From assembly GCA_930367205.1 (NCBI GenBank), contig OV884011.1:125259910-125323909 (forward strand): a DNA stretch of 64,000 nt. Reading direction: 5' to 3'. The translations under genes and the position numbers were made by a program. The stretch's first letter is position 1, and the number at the start of each line of letters is the position of its first letter. Below the pieces are notes generated by a model. The model saw only the letters and a list, made by a program, of their open reading frames with translations, ran no database searches and was not told where the DNA came from. This document shows, in pieces, positions 53,299 to 64,000 of this stretch. This DNA comes from Acanthosoma haemorrhoidale. Its lineage: Eukaryota; Arthropoda; Insecta; Hemiptera; Acanthosomatidae.

Positions 53299-53378
53299 AG
53301 TTAAATAATCTTTGTATAAGAGCCTTTTAAAAGAAAAGAAAGAAAAGTTTTATTACAAAGTACAATCAAAACACTGGT
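53299..53378 (-). repeat. LTR-family tail (3' end of copy-b type LTR)
   Basis: The minus strand reads CCAGTGTTTTGATTGTACTT, then AATAAAAC, CTTTCTTTTCTTTTAAAAG and ends GATTATTTAACT, matching 32,815-32,894. The AGTTA/TAACT terminus is at 53299-53303. Confidence 0.75.
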
Positions 53379-56300
53379 ATATACAAATATTAAGAGTTAC
53401 ATTACTACATACTAGGTGGAATGTGTAGGAACAAGTGAGGTCTGGGGCTAAAGTGAGACCTATATGTATAATAAAAGGGTAGTTATAGGAATTGGGTTGC
53501 TTACTTAAAAATAACAAGAACCATCAGTGACTTCCATGAAGTCACGAGGCAGGTATACAGTAGAAGGGGCTTGCTTCTACTTTTAGCATTATATAACTGT
53601 TGATGTTTGTTACGGAAGGACGCATTGACCCATGTTACGTTTAGGAATGCTGACAGAGAAGGCCCAAGAAGCAAGCAACAAAGATTTACGATCTTATCGA
53701 CGAGAAAAATCCCGGAAAAGCAGCATAACACACACAAATGAAGAAGTTTTCAATTTCCTCATGGGTTCGTCTGATCCATTCATAAATACTTTTCGTACCA
53801 AACCAAAAAAAAACACAAAGTTCTCCATAAAGACGCAAAAAACCCTTTTTATTAAAACTTCCTAAAAAACAAAAACTTAAAAAAAGGTTTACCCATTTTA
53901 TCTAGTTCTTGACGCCCGCCAGTCAACGGCTATGGTCGAAGAGACCCCCCAACACCCGACAGCAATCAATGCGCAATTCATTAAATATTAGAAGTTTTTC
54001 GTTTTCTTTACACTACTTAACTGTTCATACAAGGCTCCCAAGCCACATGACATGGGGAAACAAGGCTTTATTGCAATCTACCGTGTTTTCCGATGGCCAC
54101 AGACTGCATCCTGGTTTGAAAAGAACGGATGAGTCGATGTCACTGTGACCGTAGCGTACGGATTTTTTTTTAAATTAACTTAAGCCACCAATCGTAGATA
54201 TTGCCGATGTTGCAATAATTTTCTCCAGCAGTTTACAGTCAGTAACTAGCTCATTAAGGCCCCATTGAAGTCCTAGGTGCGGTATCTGCCCAGTCACGGC
54301 CGAACTAACTCTGAGGACTCCATCATATCTGATAGCGGCCCCTCTTATCTCCCAGCTGAGGGGCTTCACTTACAGAAGGTCAGGGTGTTCGCAGCCGCCC
54401 CTACTTGGTCTGTCCGTCCGTTCGTAGTAATTATGTGTTAGAAACAAAACAGGGAACTACTCATTCTAATTGAACTCAATGAATTAATGAACTTTATTGC
54501 TCTTTAGAAATACAATTCTTATAGGAACGAGGTGTACCAACATAAAACACAAAATATAAATTACCTAAACATAAATTTAAATATATAAAAAGCAGCCTCA
54601 TTACAATTTAATAATTGTACATAATACTTGCTGCTTTTGTAGGCGTTTGGCTGCTTCTGCATAAAATAAAAAAAATAACTAAATAATCAAATGAATAAAA
54701 ATAAAATAAAGAACCTTATTACGATAAATTATTATTAGCTAGGATCACAAATTTCTTGAATTTATAAAAATATTTTTTTCTTAAGAGCTTGAGTAAAGCG
54801 CATTGAAATAAAGAGTGTATCAGAACAGACATATTGTTTTTATCTAAAATAGGGGGAGGGGTTTAATTGCAAACTTAAAACTGTAAATTGCCCTTGATAA
54901 CAGTAAAAATTTAATTCAATAACCTGGACGTTAGCCAGTCCAATACGACATGTAATTTGGCTATTAATATACAAATATAATCTGATACTCTCAACAACTG
55001 ACTACAACAAGCCTTCTATACAAGGACAAAAGGGGAGCAAAACAAACACCTGATATAATCTGCGAACACCAAGATATTCAACAAATACAAATTCAACAGA
55101 TACAAATCTTTCTCGACACTTGTGAATATAGGCTCCCTACCCAAGATGTTCTATTTCTTTCGTTTGTTTTCTAGTGTTTTTTGTTCTTTTTTAACCTGAT
55201 TCGAAGCAGTTTCAGGAAAAATGTTTACGAAGTCAGAACGACGCTTCAGAATAACAACATTGTCTTTTACAAAATAATCTAACATGGCGTAAGCCCTTAT
55301 TTTTATTTTTTTTTTTTTTTGCATGAAAGGATGCTTGGAGCAGTTTGAAAGAATGAACCCCGAATTGGTTACTAGAGAAAGCTAACAAGTTTGGATCAGA
55401 TATCGAGTAAGCCAACTCGGATGAGTATAAGGAACCTGAAGAACAGATGTTGGATTTCTTGTACAATTGGATTCTGAGTGAATACAGTTGCGTTGAATTG
55501 CACTTGCTGTGGTCGGTCTCCGTGGAAAATGTATTTATAATACCTATAAAAAAAAATACAATATAACTATACATAATATATTGTCAATATTTCTATCAAT
55601 CTACCTTGTATTCGACGACAGCACACCTCAATCTAATAAAATAATAAAAATGGGTTGAGTTAATTCGGGTTGGCATTTATTTGTTTATTTTATTTGATTA
55701 ATCTATCAACTAACTCAGCGTGATGCAGTGGTGTTAAAATTAAAAATAAAATAAAATTAATTAACATCGATTCAACTTGATTTCTGTTACAAATTGTTTT
55801 ATTTCCCCAAAAGAAAATTTCGTTTTTGATCAAGGGAAGGTTTAGCTTGATATTAAAAATCAAGAAAGATAAAAGGTATTTGACTTTACAATAGAACTAA
55901 CGGTTTATTAATATAACATATAATTAAATGAAATAAGATGATAAATATCTGTAGATTTTAATTACAAAATAAATATTAATATAGCTTAATGCATAGTCTG
56001 GAAAAAATGTCCATCAACGACTACCCATCATGTCTCTTTCTAATCAAACATCTGAACCCAATTTCTTGACAAACGTCTGTTTTCGTTGGTTAAAGTTTCA
56101 TGCCAATCTATCCTCTCCAATATCCCCTCCATTCTTTCGGTAAGGGTCTGTGCCCTTTTCCGCCTTTCATCTTGTAGACTTCATAAACCGCCAATGAAGA
56201 GGGATTACGCCCTCTTACTCCTGGGTTTTATGATGACATACCCGTGAAATATCTTGTCAAATTTCGCTCCTACAGCATTTATACTAACAATCTAACCCCC

Positions 56301-58221
56301 CTCCCCCACGCTACGTACGCTAGGGTTTTCACTACATGTCACCATGATCAAGGGAAAATTGTCCCAACAAGAAAAAAGTCGAAAGCTTTATTCTTAACGA
56401 ATCTCTTAGACTAATATATTTACAGAAAACGCTACGGTGAACTTATAAGTTCCACAATGGAATACTTCTGTTTCCTACTACTGTGGATGACATCGATCTG
56501 TCGATCTGCCATGATGCAAAAATGTTGATTATTTATGATTTGAAGAAGCATTCGTTAATAACGTAATGACATTGTATTTTGCTGTCGTGATTTGACATCA
56601 GGTTTACATCCAGGTAGTTTTAGTCAGTATTCATTTTTGTTGAATGTACGGTAGTACATAGGTACTTAGGCAAACTTCAGTCTGAAAAAAAGGCAAAGGG
56701 GGGTAGAGGTGTTATTTTTTGGGGGTCAATGTTGCAGTGAATAAGAAACAAATTCTCGCCTGTGATGAAACAAACTTTGCTCTTCAGCTTTTGTTGATTG
56801 GGCTGCTCTTAGGACTCTTTTCTCTGTGCGTCCCGTTTGTCCACGATTGGTTAGACGAGTTTTCTGTTAGCTCTATTATTCTTTTTTGTTGAGTTTGACT
56901 TTCCTCTCTTAGTAGTTTGTAGCAGCTATGTTATGGGAATTTATCATCCAAAATAGCAAATTTATACCTGTCATGACATAAATTAATCAAATCTAGCATA
57001 TCTAACGAACATTAATTAAAGCCTCACCATGTTTTTCAAAGTTTTAATCTAAATCCACCACCAAAAAAAATGTAACTTTCAGTCATAGTTTGTCAATAAT
57101 TGGAATATCCTCAACCATAAAAAAAGTGAAGAAAAGATAACCCACAATTTGTAATAAAATATTGGTCAAAGTAACTGTAGACATTTATTATTTAACACTG
57201 ATATACCAAACAGCCGGTAGAAATATTATCTTTTTACAATCATTTTAAAATAAACAAAATAGAATATTCATATTTTATTATTTCATTGCTCAACACTTAT
57301 TATGACCAGATCACAATTATTGCAGTTATAGCAAAATTAATTTAATACTTTGGTCCCTCTACTTTTCAGGGATATTGGCACAATTAGTTATGTAATATAG
57401 TTAAACTATTTCTGAATTGGCGGTTTGAAACTTTATCATTTAACCTTCCACTGACCAGGAGTCTATTGCTTTGTCTGTTTTGAAGGGCTTATCCGCCACA
57501 GCAGTTTGCCATCACGTGATTCTTATTCGTTTCCTTTAATGATTCAGTCCGAAGAGGACCAGATAAATAAATGGAACTAAACCTTCCTAAAACTGATAAA
57601 AACGTAACAAATAAATCCATTCAACTTTAGGTATTAAAAATACAGATAATTATCTGAAAAAATAATAAAATACAAGATAACAGGTGAGTATAAATCAATG
57701 GTAACTGCCGAGGAAAGAATAGCTGTTTGCCATCTACTAGTAATTAAAAAGAAATATTATTAAATACGATAACAAAAGCTGATAATATTGTAGATAATAA
57801 AACTTGATAATAGTGAAATAAATTATGACTTAAAAGGATAATTAAATATTGTTTTCACTCATTTATCAGATTCATTAAATATTCCACAGTCTGGGCTTAA
57901 AGATATTCAAACCAGATGGAAGGAATGACTTGTGAATGAATAAAGGGAGACCCGTTATTATTGACTAAGCCAAGGTGATTTCGTCTCTACTCCTATTGTT
58001 ATCTAGGGTTGACAGTTGTCTTAAGGCTTCACTATTTTAAGTTTTTAGTACGAATTTTCCAAGTTTATTTAACAATATCTTGTTCCACCTTTTGATCCTG
58101 GTATAGATATTGGTGGTAACCGCTCAGGGTGAACCAAATCCTAATAGCAAGCTTAAGGGCTCTAGCATTTTCAAGCATAGATATGCCCTTGTAGGAAAGG
58201 CTAAGTTGTAACATCCCAAAC
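53379..58221. other. Long stretch without recognised genes
   Basis: Mostly AT-rich. Short ORFs at 53632-53865, 53909-54148 and 54175-54369 (minus) have no recognised product. On the minus strand an A-run with AAATAAAAATAA at about 55290-55320 follows an open segment (55320-55560) and may be a poly(A)-tailed retrocopy. CCTCCCCCACGCTACGTACG at about 56300 is locally GC-rich. No exon chain could be built. Confidence 0.45.
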
Positions 58222-58369
58222 TGTCATATGGTTTAGTTATCTCTATTAAATGAACAAAGCCGGCTGACAATATTAATCTAACCTATATAACTTGTGACCA
58301 AAATATACTTAATTTATGGTTAATAAATTATTACTTATATTCAATCAACCTATGTCTTTCATTCTGACA
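58222..58369 (+). repeat. 5' LTR (148 bp)
   Basis: TGTCA...TGACA ends. Contains CCTATATAACTTG (TATA-like, about 58288) and AATAAATTA (about 58323). Confidence 0.95.
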
Positions 58370-59289
58370 TGGCGCAGTCGGTAGGACATGGAAGCCAGCA
58401 GCGATTGAGGTGCAATAAATGCGGCAACGTCCATGGGTATAGAAATTGCCCAGCCTACGGTAAAATTTGTATTAAATGTAATAGGATAAATCATTTTGCA
58501 AAAATGTGTAGAATAACTCGAAATATAAATAATGTAAGTATGATTGAGGGAGAGGATGCTGAAATGTACACTTTAGGGAGAATTCTAAAAATACATAATG
58601 TTCAAAAGGGTTGGGAATTATCTATAAATATATTGGAAAGCAAAACTTCACTTTCAGTCAAGCTCGATACAGGGGCGGAATGCAATGTTTTAAAAAAAAG
58701 CGACTATGAAAATTTGAAAATTAAAGAGAAAATAAATAAAACTGATAACCAAGTGGCAAATTACGGTGGTTCTGAAATACCGGTTATAGGAACTGTTATA
58801 TTAGATTGTGTAATCAAGGGTAAAATAGAACCAATAAAATTTTATTTAGTAAACTGTAATAGCTCAAGCTCTGTTTTGGGATTAGATACAATTAAAAAAC
58901 TGAAATTAATTACCAGAGTTGAAAATATAAATATGAATACAAATAATGGTTTCACGAAATTGCTTAGCAGATATAAAGAACTATTCGAAGGTATAGGAAA
59001 AATCTCAAAAATATATGATTTCAAATTAAAAGAAGGATATGAAGGAAAAATTGAACCATGTCGTAGAATACCTTTTAAATTATTAGATCTTTTCAAAGAA
59101 ACATTATACAGAATGAAAGACAATAAAATCGTTACAGAGGTTAACGAACCTACTGAATTTATGAACCCAATCGTAATCACCAGTAAACCTGATAAATCAT
59201 TACGTATTTGTTTAGACCCACTGCATCTAGTAAATATGAATAGGAAATATCTAGTAAAATGGCGGGGGCAAAAATGTTTGCAGTTCTAG
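58369..59289 (+). CDS. Fused nucleocapsid-protease-RT N-terminus ORF, starts at LTR/primer site
   Basis: The ATG shares its A with the last base of the LTR, and the first codons (MAQSVG) are the tRNA primer site TGGCGCAGTCGGTAGG read as protein. Two zinc knuckles follow (C15-C18-H22-C27 and C34-C37-H42-C47), then aspartic protease LDTGAE (D100) with a VLGLD flap region, and the start of RT (EPCRRIPF, LRICLDPLHL). The frame ends at 59289 where RT continues in another frame. Capsid is absent, so Gag could not form particles. Primer type looks like tRNA-Ser. Confidence 0.8.
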   Translation: MAQSVGHGSQQRLRCNKCGNVHGYRNCPAYGKICIKCNRINHFAKMCRITRNINNVSMIEGEDAEMYTLGRILKIHNVQKGWELSINILESKTSLSVKLDTGAECNVLKKSDYENLKIKEKINKTDNQVANYGGSEIPVIGTVILDCVIKGKIEPIKFYLVNCNSSSSVLGLDTIKKLKLITRVENINMNTNNGFTKLLSRYKELFEGIGKISKIYDFKLKEGYEGKIEPCRRIPFKLLDLFKETLYRMKDNKIVTEVNEPTEFMNPIVITSKPDKSLRICLDPLHLVNMNRKYLVKWRGQKCLQF

Positions 59290-61037
59290 ACGCATCAAAT
59301 GGGTTTTGGCATTTAGAACTTACACATAGGAGTTCGTTAATGATGGCTTTTCAAACGCCATATGGTCCATTTAGATTTTTAAGAATGCCTTTCGGGGTTA
59401 GTATTGCACCAGAAGTGTTCCATAAAACTTATTCAGAGATTTTTGAAGGTATAAAAAACGTAGCTGTGTATATCGATGATATAATGATATGGGCAGAAAA
59501 TGAAAATGAATTATTAGAAATTTTAGAATTAGTAATGAAAAGAGCTTATGAGCATGGGATTAAATTTAATAAAAACAAATGTAAGTTTAAAGAAGAAAGA
59601 ATTAAATTTTTAGGTCATTACTTCAGTAGCAAAGGGATAGAAATTGATGATGACAAAGTCAAAGCAATTAGTGAAATGGAAAGACCAAAAGATGTTAAAG
59701 CAGTAGAACGATTATTAGGATTGATAACCTACGTGGGTAAATTTGTAGAAAACTCAGCTCAGTTAACGGAACCATTGCGTAATCTAATTAAAAAAGGTAC
59801 AATTTTCAACTGGACAAGTGAACATGAAAATTGTTTTAAAAAGATAAAAATATGTTTAAGCAAAACTCCTATTCTACAATTATACGATGTAAATAAGGAG
59901 TGCAAAATTAGTGTAGACGCTAGTAGTACCGGAGTAGGGGCAGTTCTGTTACAAAATGATTTGCCAGTAGCATATGCATCACAAGCATTCATTGAATGTC
60001 AAAAATCGTGGGCTCAAATAGAGAAAGAATTATATGCCATAGTGTTTGGATGTGAGCGTTTCAGACAGTATGTAATCGGTAAACCTTTTGGAGTAGAATC
60101 AGATCATAAACCGCTGATCCCTCTTTTAAGACGAAAGATAACTGATATACCAATGAGACTACAAAAAATGCGAATGCGGTTACAACCATATGATATTAAA
60201 GTAACTTATACAAGTGGTAAAAATTTAATAATAGCAGATTTACTATCGAGAGCTCATTTAAAAGAAACTAAAGAGGATGGAGATTCCAGAATATATATAT
60301 TAGAACTTACGTTAGCAAGCGAGATGAGTAATCAAAAGAAACAAAAATATATAGAAGCAACAAAAAATGACATAGAATTGCAGACATTGAAAAATACAAT
60401 AAAAAAAGTTTGGCCAAAAGAAATAAAAGATGTACCAAATATAGTTAAATATTATCATACTTACCATGCCGACATTTATGAATATGATGACTTACTGTTT
60501 AAAAATAATTGTGTAATAGTACCAAACAAATTAAGAGAAGAAGTTTTGAGTAAGTTACATTATAATCATTTAGGCATTGAAAAAACAAAAGCTAGAGCCA
60601 GAGAAATAGTATTTTGGCCCAATATGAATAAAGATATAGAAAACAAAATAAACAACTGTAAAACATGCTTAACGTTCCAACGATCAAATCAGAAAGAAAG
60701 TCTAATACCAACATTAATACCAGATAAAACATGGGCAACAGTAGGAGCTGATATTTTTTACATTGATAGAAAACCAAACATGTTAGCTGTGGATTATTTT
60801 TCTAAATATGTAGATGTTTTACCATTGAAGGATGAAACTAGTGTAACAGTTATAAAAGCATTAAAGTCTTTTTTGTACACTGGGGTATACCAGAAGAATT
60901 CAGATCAGATAATGGCCCACAATTTTCGAGTTTTCTATTTAAAACGTTTACAAGAGAATGGAAATTTAAGCATGTTACGTCGAGTCCAACATATCCACAA
61001 AGTAACGGAATGGTGGAGCGGCACATACAAACTGTGA
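59259..61037 (+). pseudogene. pol: RT, RNase H, integrase (frameshifted)
   Basis: It contains KMFAVLDASNGFW, FLRMPFGV, catalytic YIDDIMIW (about 59470), the RNase H VDASSTGVGAVL and ESDHKPL, and an integrase with its zinc region (HLGIEKTKARAREI, NNCKTC) and first Asp (GADIFYID). A frameshift near 60885 moves the second Asp (SDNG) and third Glu (MVERH) out of this frame. RT is missing roughly 10-15 residues at its start. Confidence 0.88.
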
Positions 61038-61678
61038 AAAATGTAATTAGAAAAGCTCATTTTGATAAAAAAGATGTGTACTTAGCAATACTAGAACTAA
61101 ACAACACACCAATATCTAATACAATACCTTCTCCAAATGTGATAATGCAAGGTAAAAATGTGAATGGTGTTCTATATGATATACCAAAGTTTAAAAGTGA
61201 AGAAAATTCATATATAAAAGGTGAATTGTTACAAAGACAAAGGAAACAAAAAATTTTTCATGATCAACGATCCAAAGATTTGAAAAAATACGAAAAAGGA
61301 GAAAATGTTAGAAACAAACAAGGAATGTGGGATCGGGCTGTAATAATAGATAGAAACATAAACAATAGGGCTTATCAAATTAAGACAGAGGGAAACTCCT
61401 TATTGACGCGTAATAGAATACACTTAAGAAATGATACTAGCCTACCATTCGAAATAGAAAGTAACGAATATAGACTTGATGAAAATATTAAACCACAAAT
61501 TTCGGAAAATTCAAATAATAATGGTAAGGTTAATAATACAGCCGATCCAGCAGATCAGCAATTAATGAACCAAAGCCAGAGCGAAGATATAAATAATGAC
61601 AATGACACATATGTAACTCGTAGTGGACGAATCAGTCGTCAGCCAGCATATCTAAAAGAAAACTATGTATTACAATAA
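61010..61678 (+). pseudogene. pol: integrase C-terminal part
   Basis: It starts with the catalytic VERHIQTVKN and continues through ILELNNTP to a basic, Asn-rich tail (RSGRISRQPAYLKENY). It overlaps the previous frame by 28 bases and is the natural continuation of integrase after the frameshift. Confidence 0.85.
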
Positions 61679-61706
61679 AAAAAAAAAAAAAAAAAAAAAA
61701 CGGAGA

Positions 61707-61854
61707 TGTCATATGGTTTAGTTATCTCTATTAAATGAACAAAGCCGGCTGACAATATTAATCTAACCTATATAACTTGTGATCAAAATATACTTAATTT
61801 ATGGTTAATAAATTATTACTTATATTCAATCAACCTATGTCTTTCATTCTGACA
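61707..61854 (+). repeat. 3' LTR (148 bp)
   Basis: Identical to the 5' LTR except one C/T. Followed directly by CAAAC. Confidence 0.95.
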
Positions 61855-62109
61855 CAAACCACATTTCCTCTAGGAACTATTATTTTCCCCATTACTCAGA
61901 ATGTCCTATGTTGGGTCGTCCAAAGGAAAGACACCCGCCGCAGGCTAGGGTCTCTCTAGCGACCCGGCCCCTCTCCGGGAGACTTCAAGAAAGAGATAAA
62001 AAGGGTAAACCTGTGGTCTTTGACCTTTGCTGGTGGCCTAGTCGGCGGGCAGCTTTATTTGTATCTAAATATTTTATATTCAGTATTTATTTGATCTGAC
62101 TTCATAAGA

Positions 62110-62465
62110 TCTTACAAGGTGTGCCCCGAAAGTGCACTATGTTCAGTAGAAGAGGAACAGGGTAGGTATTATAGGTAGTTTATGTGGTCTTGGAATGACA
62201 TCGAATTCACACTCGTTATCTAAGGGTAGGTGAAAGCCATCCGGATCCCAAAGGCGAGTGTGAACCGGAGAGAAGCAGACTGGATCACTGGGGGAGACGC
62301 TACTAGGTAAAGTTTGTAGGGCCCTGGGAGACCGTCGTCCTCAAGGAAGATATTTCTTCTAAGGAGGTGCTAGTTTTAGCGAGACGAAGGCCAAGAATTC
62401 GCTAGGAAGGTGTGGGGTCTGAAAGCGCCGGGCTAAAACAAGCAAGGTTAGGAAAGAGAGATGCA
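62110..62465 (-). repeat. LTR-family fragment, copy c
   Basis: On the minus strand CAGACCCCACACC, TCTCCGGTTCACACTCGCC, GAGTGTGAATTCG and GAACATAGTGCAC match 32,395-32,690 in order with substitutions. The 3' third of the LTR is missing. Confidence 0.7.
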
Positions 62466-62518
62466 GAGGTAGTTGAATAAAAAAGCCATGGTTCGAGTGG
62501 AGCAGCAAGCTCCAGTGC

Positions 62519-62540
62519 AGAGAGAGAGAGAGAGAGAGAG
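62519..62540. repeat. (AG)11 microsatellite
   Basis: Pure AG units next to the LTR fragment. Confidence 0.9.
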
Positions 62541-64000
62541 TAGAACAGTTCCTTATTCACTTCATGTGCCGGGTTACGAGAGTATAGGGAACAGTTTTGT
62601 TTCAAAACACCTTTATTCAAATGAACAATAACATGGACAAATTTACAGATTTATGGCTCCTTTTCCTGCATACCATCTGCATGCATCTGAAGGAGATTAG
62701 AATTACAAACTTTTTCGTTTCACAGTTAAAATTACAAAAACAATAGACTGTCTTCAGGTTACCACCGTGGTAAGGGGTTGCTGCACCTGATATATGGTTT
62801 GAACAAATTCACTGCAAACAACAGCCTCTCAGGTGAGAAATTACTCAAGATGTTGCTGCAGATCTTCTTCGTCCGCACATAGTTGCAGCCTAAGAAGCAA
62901 ACATTGAGTAAAATGTGCCGAAGCGTTTCAGTTGTATTATAACATCAAGTCTGAGCTGTATATGAAATATGGTATATTGTCATATGGAACTGACAGTATT
63001 TAAGGGGGCATTTAGTATTCATTACTTCTGCAATTCGAACAGAGCGATTTCACATTTCTTATACACGGAAAAATGAATGATGTGTACTATTATAATCTAC
63101 AGGTATATTTTCCTTTTTATAGATGTAGCAGGTAATATATGGAGCCTCTTCTACAGTGCACCCAATAATACATTCATGTATAAATTTTGAGTGACTTACA
63201 AGCGTCAATGTAAATTACTTTGTGAATTCATGATGGGAGTTCTGTAAAAGGCGGTTCGTTCTTTTAAAAAATCAATAAATATCTCCGTAGTAAAAACTCC
63301 TGAAATTCTCATTGAGTGATTGATAAAATGATGTTACTGTATCGAAAGCGTTTTTGGCAAACCGATAGGGTAAAGTAGTGAAATAGGCAAGTTACATAAC
63401 AGCACAGGATAACGTCATTCCTCTGCTGATTGCAATTATACCGAGAAGGCACAGGAAGAAAATTGTTCTTCGCTGGGTAATTATCAGCTTATCATTATAC
63501 ACAGTGAATATTGAGATAATCAAACTTCCTGTATAAGGCTCGGGTATATTGGAGGAAAACTAGAGATCCAAGCTGTTTCGATTGGAAATTCGTCCAAAGA
63601 AAGCATCGTAGAACAATTCTACCAAATTCATATTAAAGAAGATTTTTCAAAGATTTTTTAAAAACAGTGTATTTGTGTTGTATGCAATCAAACGTAGTTA
63701 TTGTTTTTCTTTCTGTGTGTTGCTTCTTAATGTGTTTCCTTCTGGTCATTAAGAAATGTCCATTGCACCCAACAGTTCCACCCCTAGTATCGAAAAACAA
63801 TTTTTTTCTTGTCCAGAAAACGAATTTGGACTAGTGCGGTAAAGCACTTTAACACATGGTAATGAAAGGTAAGGATTTTTTTATTACAAATGACCAAGTT
63901 ACTTACTTCGTTTTATAAAAGGAGCGAATTTAGTGTTAAATCCTTATTTAGTGGACTGAATTGAAAAGTGATCGAGGAACGCTGGTTCTAGGATCGCCGT
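62541..64000. other. Stretch without recognised genes
   Basis: On the minus strand, 62,600-62,950 has a transcript-end appearance (AATAAAGGTG at about 62608, preceded by a moderately GC-rich block with a short Cys-rich frame). I could not assign it. The rest is AT-rich. Confidence 0.4.

Larger units (their letters stand above)
58222..61854 (+). mobile_element. Ty3/mdg4-type LTR retrotransposon, young but deleted
   Basis: Two 148-bp LTRs (TGTCATATGG...CATTCTGACA) differ at one position (about 58307 vs 61792), and CAAAC flanks the element exactly (58217-58221 and 61855-61859). Inside are a primer site, zinc knuckles, protease, RT, RNase H and integrase, but no env. At 3.6 kb it is short: the capsid part of gag is missing, a stretch of RT is lost with a frame change near 59230-59260, and integrase carries a frameshift near 60885. 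An A-run of about 23 and CGGAGA precede the 3' LTR. It is likely mobilised in trans or recently dead. Confidence 0.95.

Overview
The window is AT-rich nuclear DNA from an arthropod, almost certainly an insect. The evidence is spliced GT-AG exons, jockey-clade LINEs, piggyBac, mariner and pogo DNA transposons, an errantivirus-type element with an env gene, and tRNA-like SINE copies. I cannot name the species. There is no prokaryotic or organellar signal.

Region 1 (about 1-23,270, minus strand) holds the one host gene I can identify with confidence: the 5' two thirds of a type I inositol 3,4-bisphosphate 4-phosphatase (INPP4). I reconstructed 14 coding exons from the ATG at 22566 down to 574. 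All 13 junction phases agree, giving one open frame of about 820 codons. It encodes an N-terminal PH domain, a C2 domain and the conserved helical middle region. The catalytic phosphatase domain must lie left of base 1. A GC-richer 5' block next to a long (CT)n tract (22960-23271) is the likely promoter and non-coding first exon. The introns carry a nonautonomous piggyBac with intact TTAA ends (4211-5407), an LTR-like block, a 5'-truncated jockey LINE with an intact ORF2 and an exact 12-bp target duplication (8901-12733), pogo-like MITEs and SINE copies.

Region 2 (about 24,600-40,400) has no recognisable host gene. It holds two decayed mariner-superfamily transposases, a 73-bp and a 60-bp tandem repeat, fragments of a second LINE family (called LINE-B here), LTR pieces of one family, and a very young triple tandem duplication of a 680-bp unit (36868-38899). 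Directly after the array lies a 31-codon ORF with a myristoylation-type N-terminus.

Region 3 (40,424-51,825) is a transposon nest. A broken errantivirus (gag, RT-RNaseH-integrase, env, tRNA-Lys-type primer site) is flanked by LINE-B sequence, followed by two head-to-tail LINE-B copies on the minus strand and a 274-bp foldback MITE.

Region 4 (51,826-64,000) is mostly unassigned AT-rich DNA. It contains one young Ty3/mdg4-type LTR retrotransposon (58222-61854; 148-bp LTRs, CAAAC target duplication) whose first ORF starts at the LTR/primer-site junction, plus one more LTR-family fragment.

I found no wholly new multi-gene system. The least explained items are the 680-bp array with its adjacent micro-ORF, the ORF pair at 34.5-35.0 kb, and the deleted but structurally neat LTR element at 58.2 kb.
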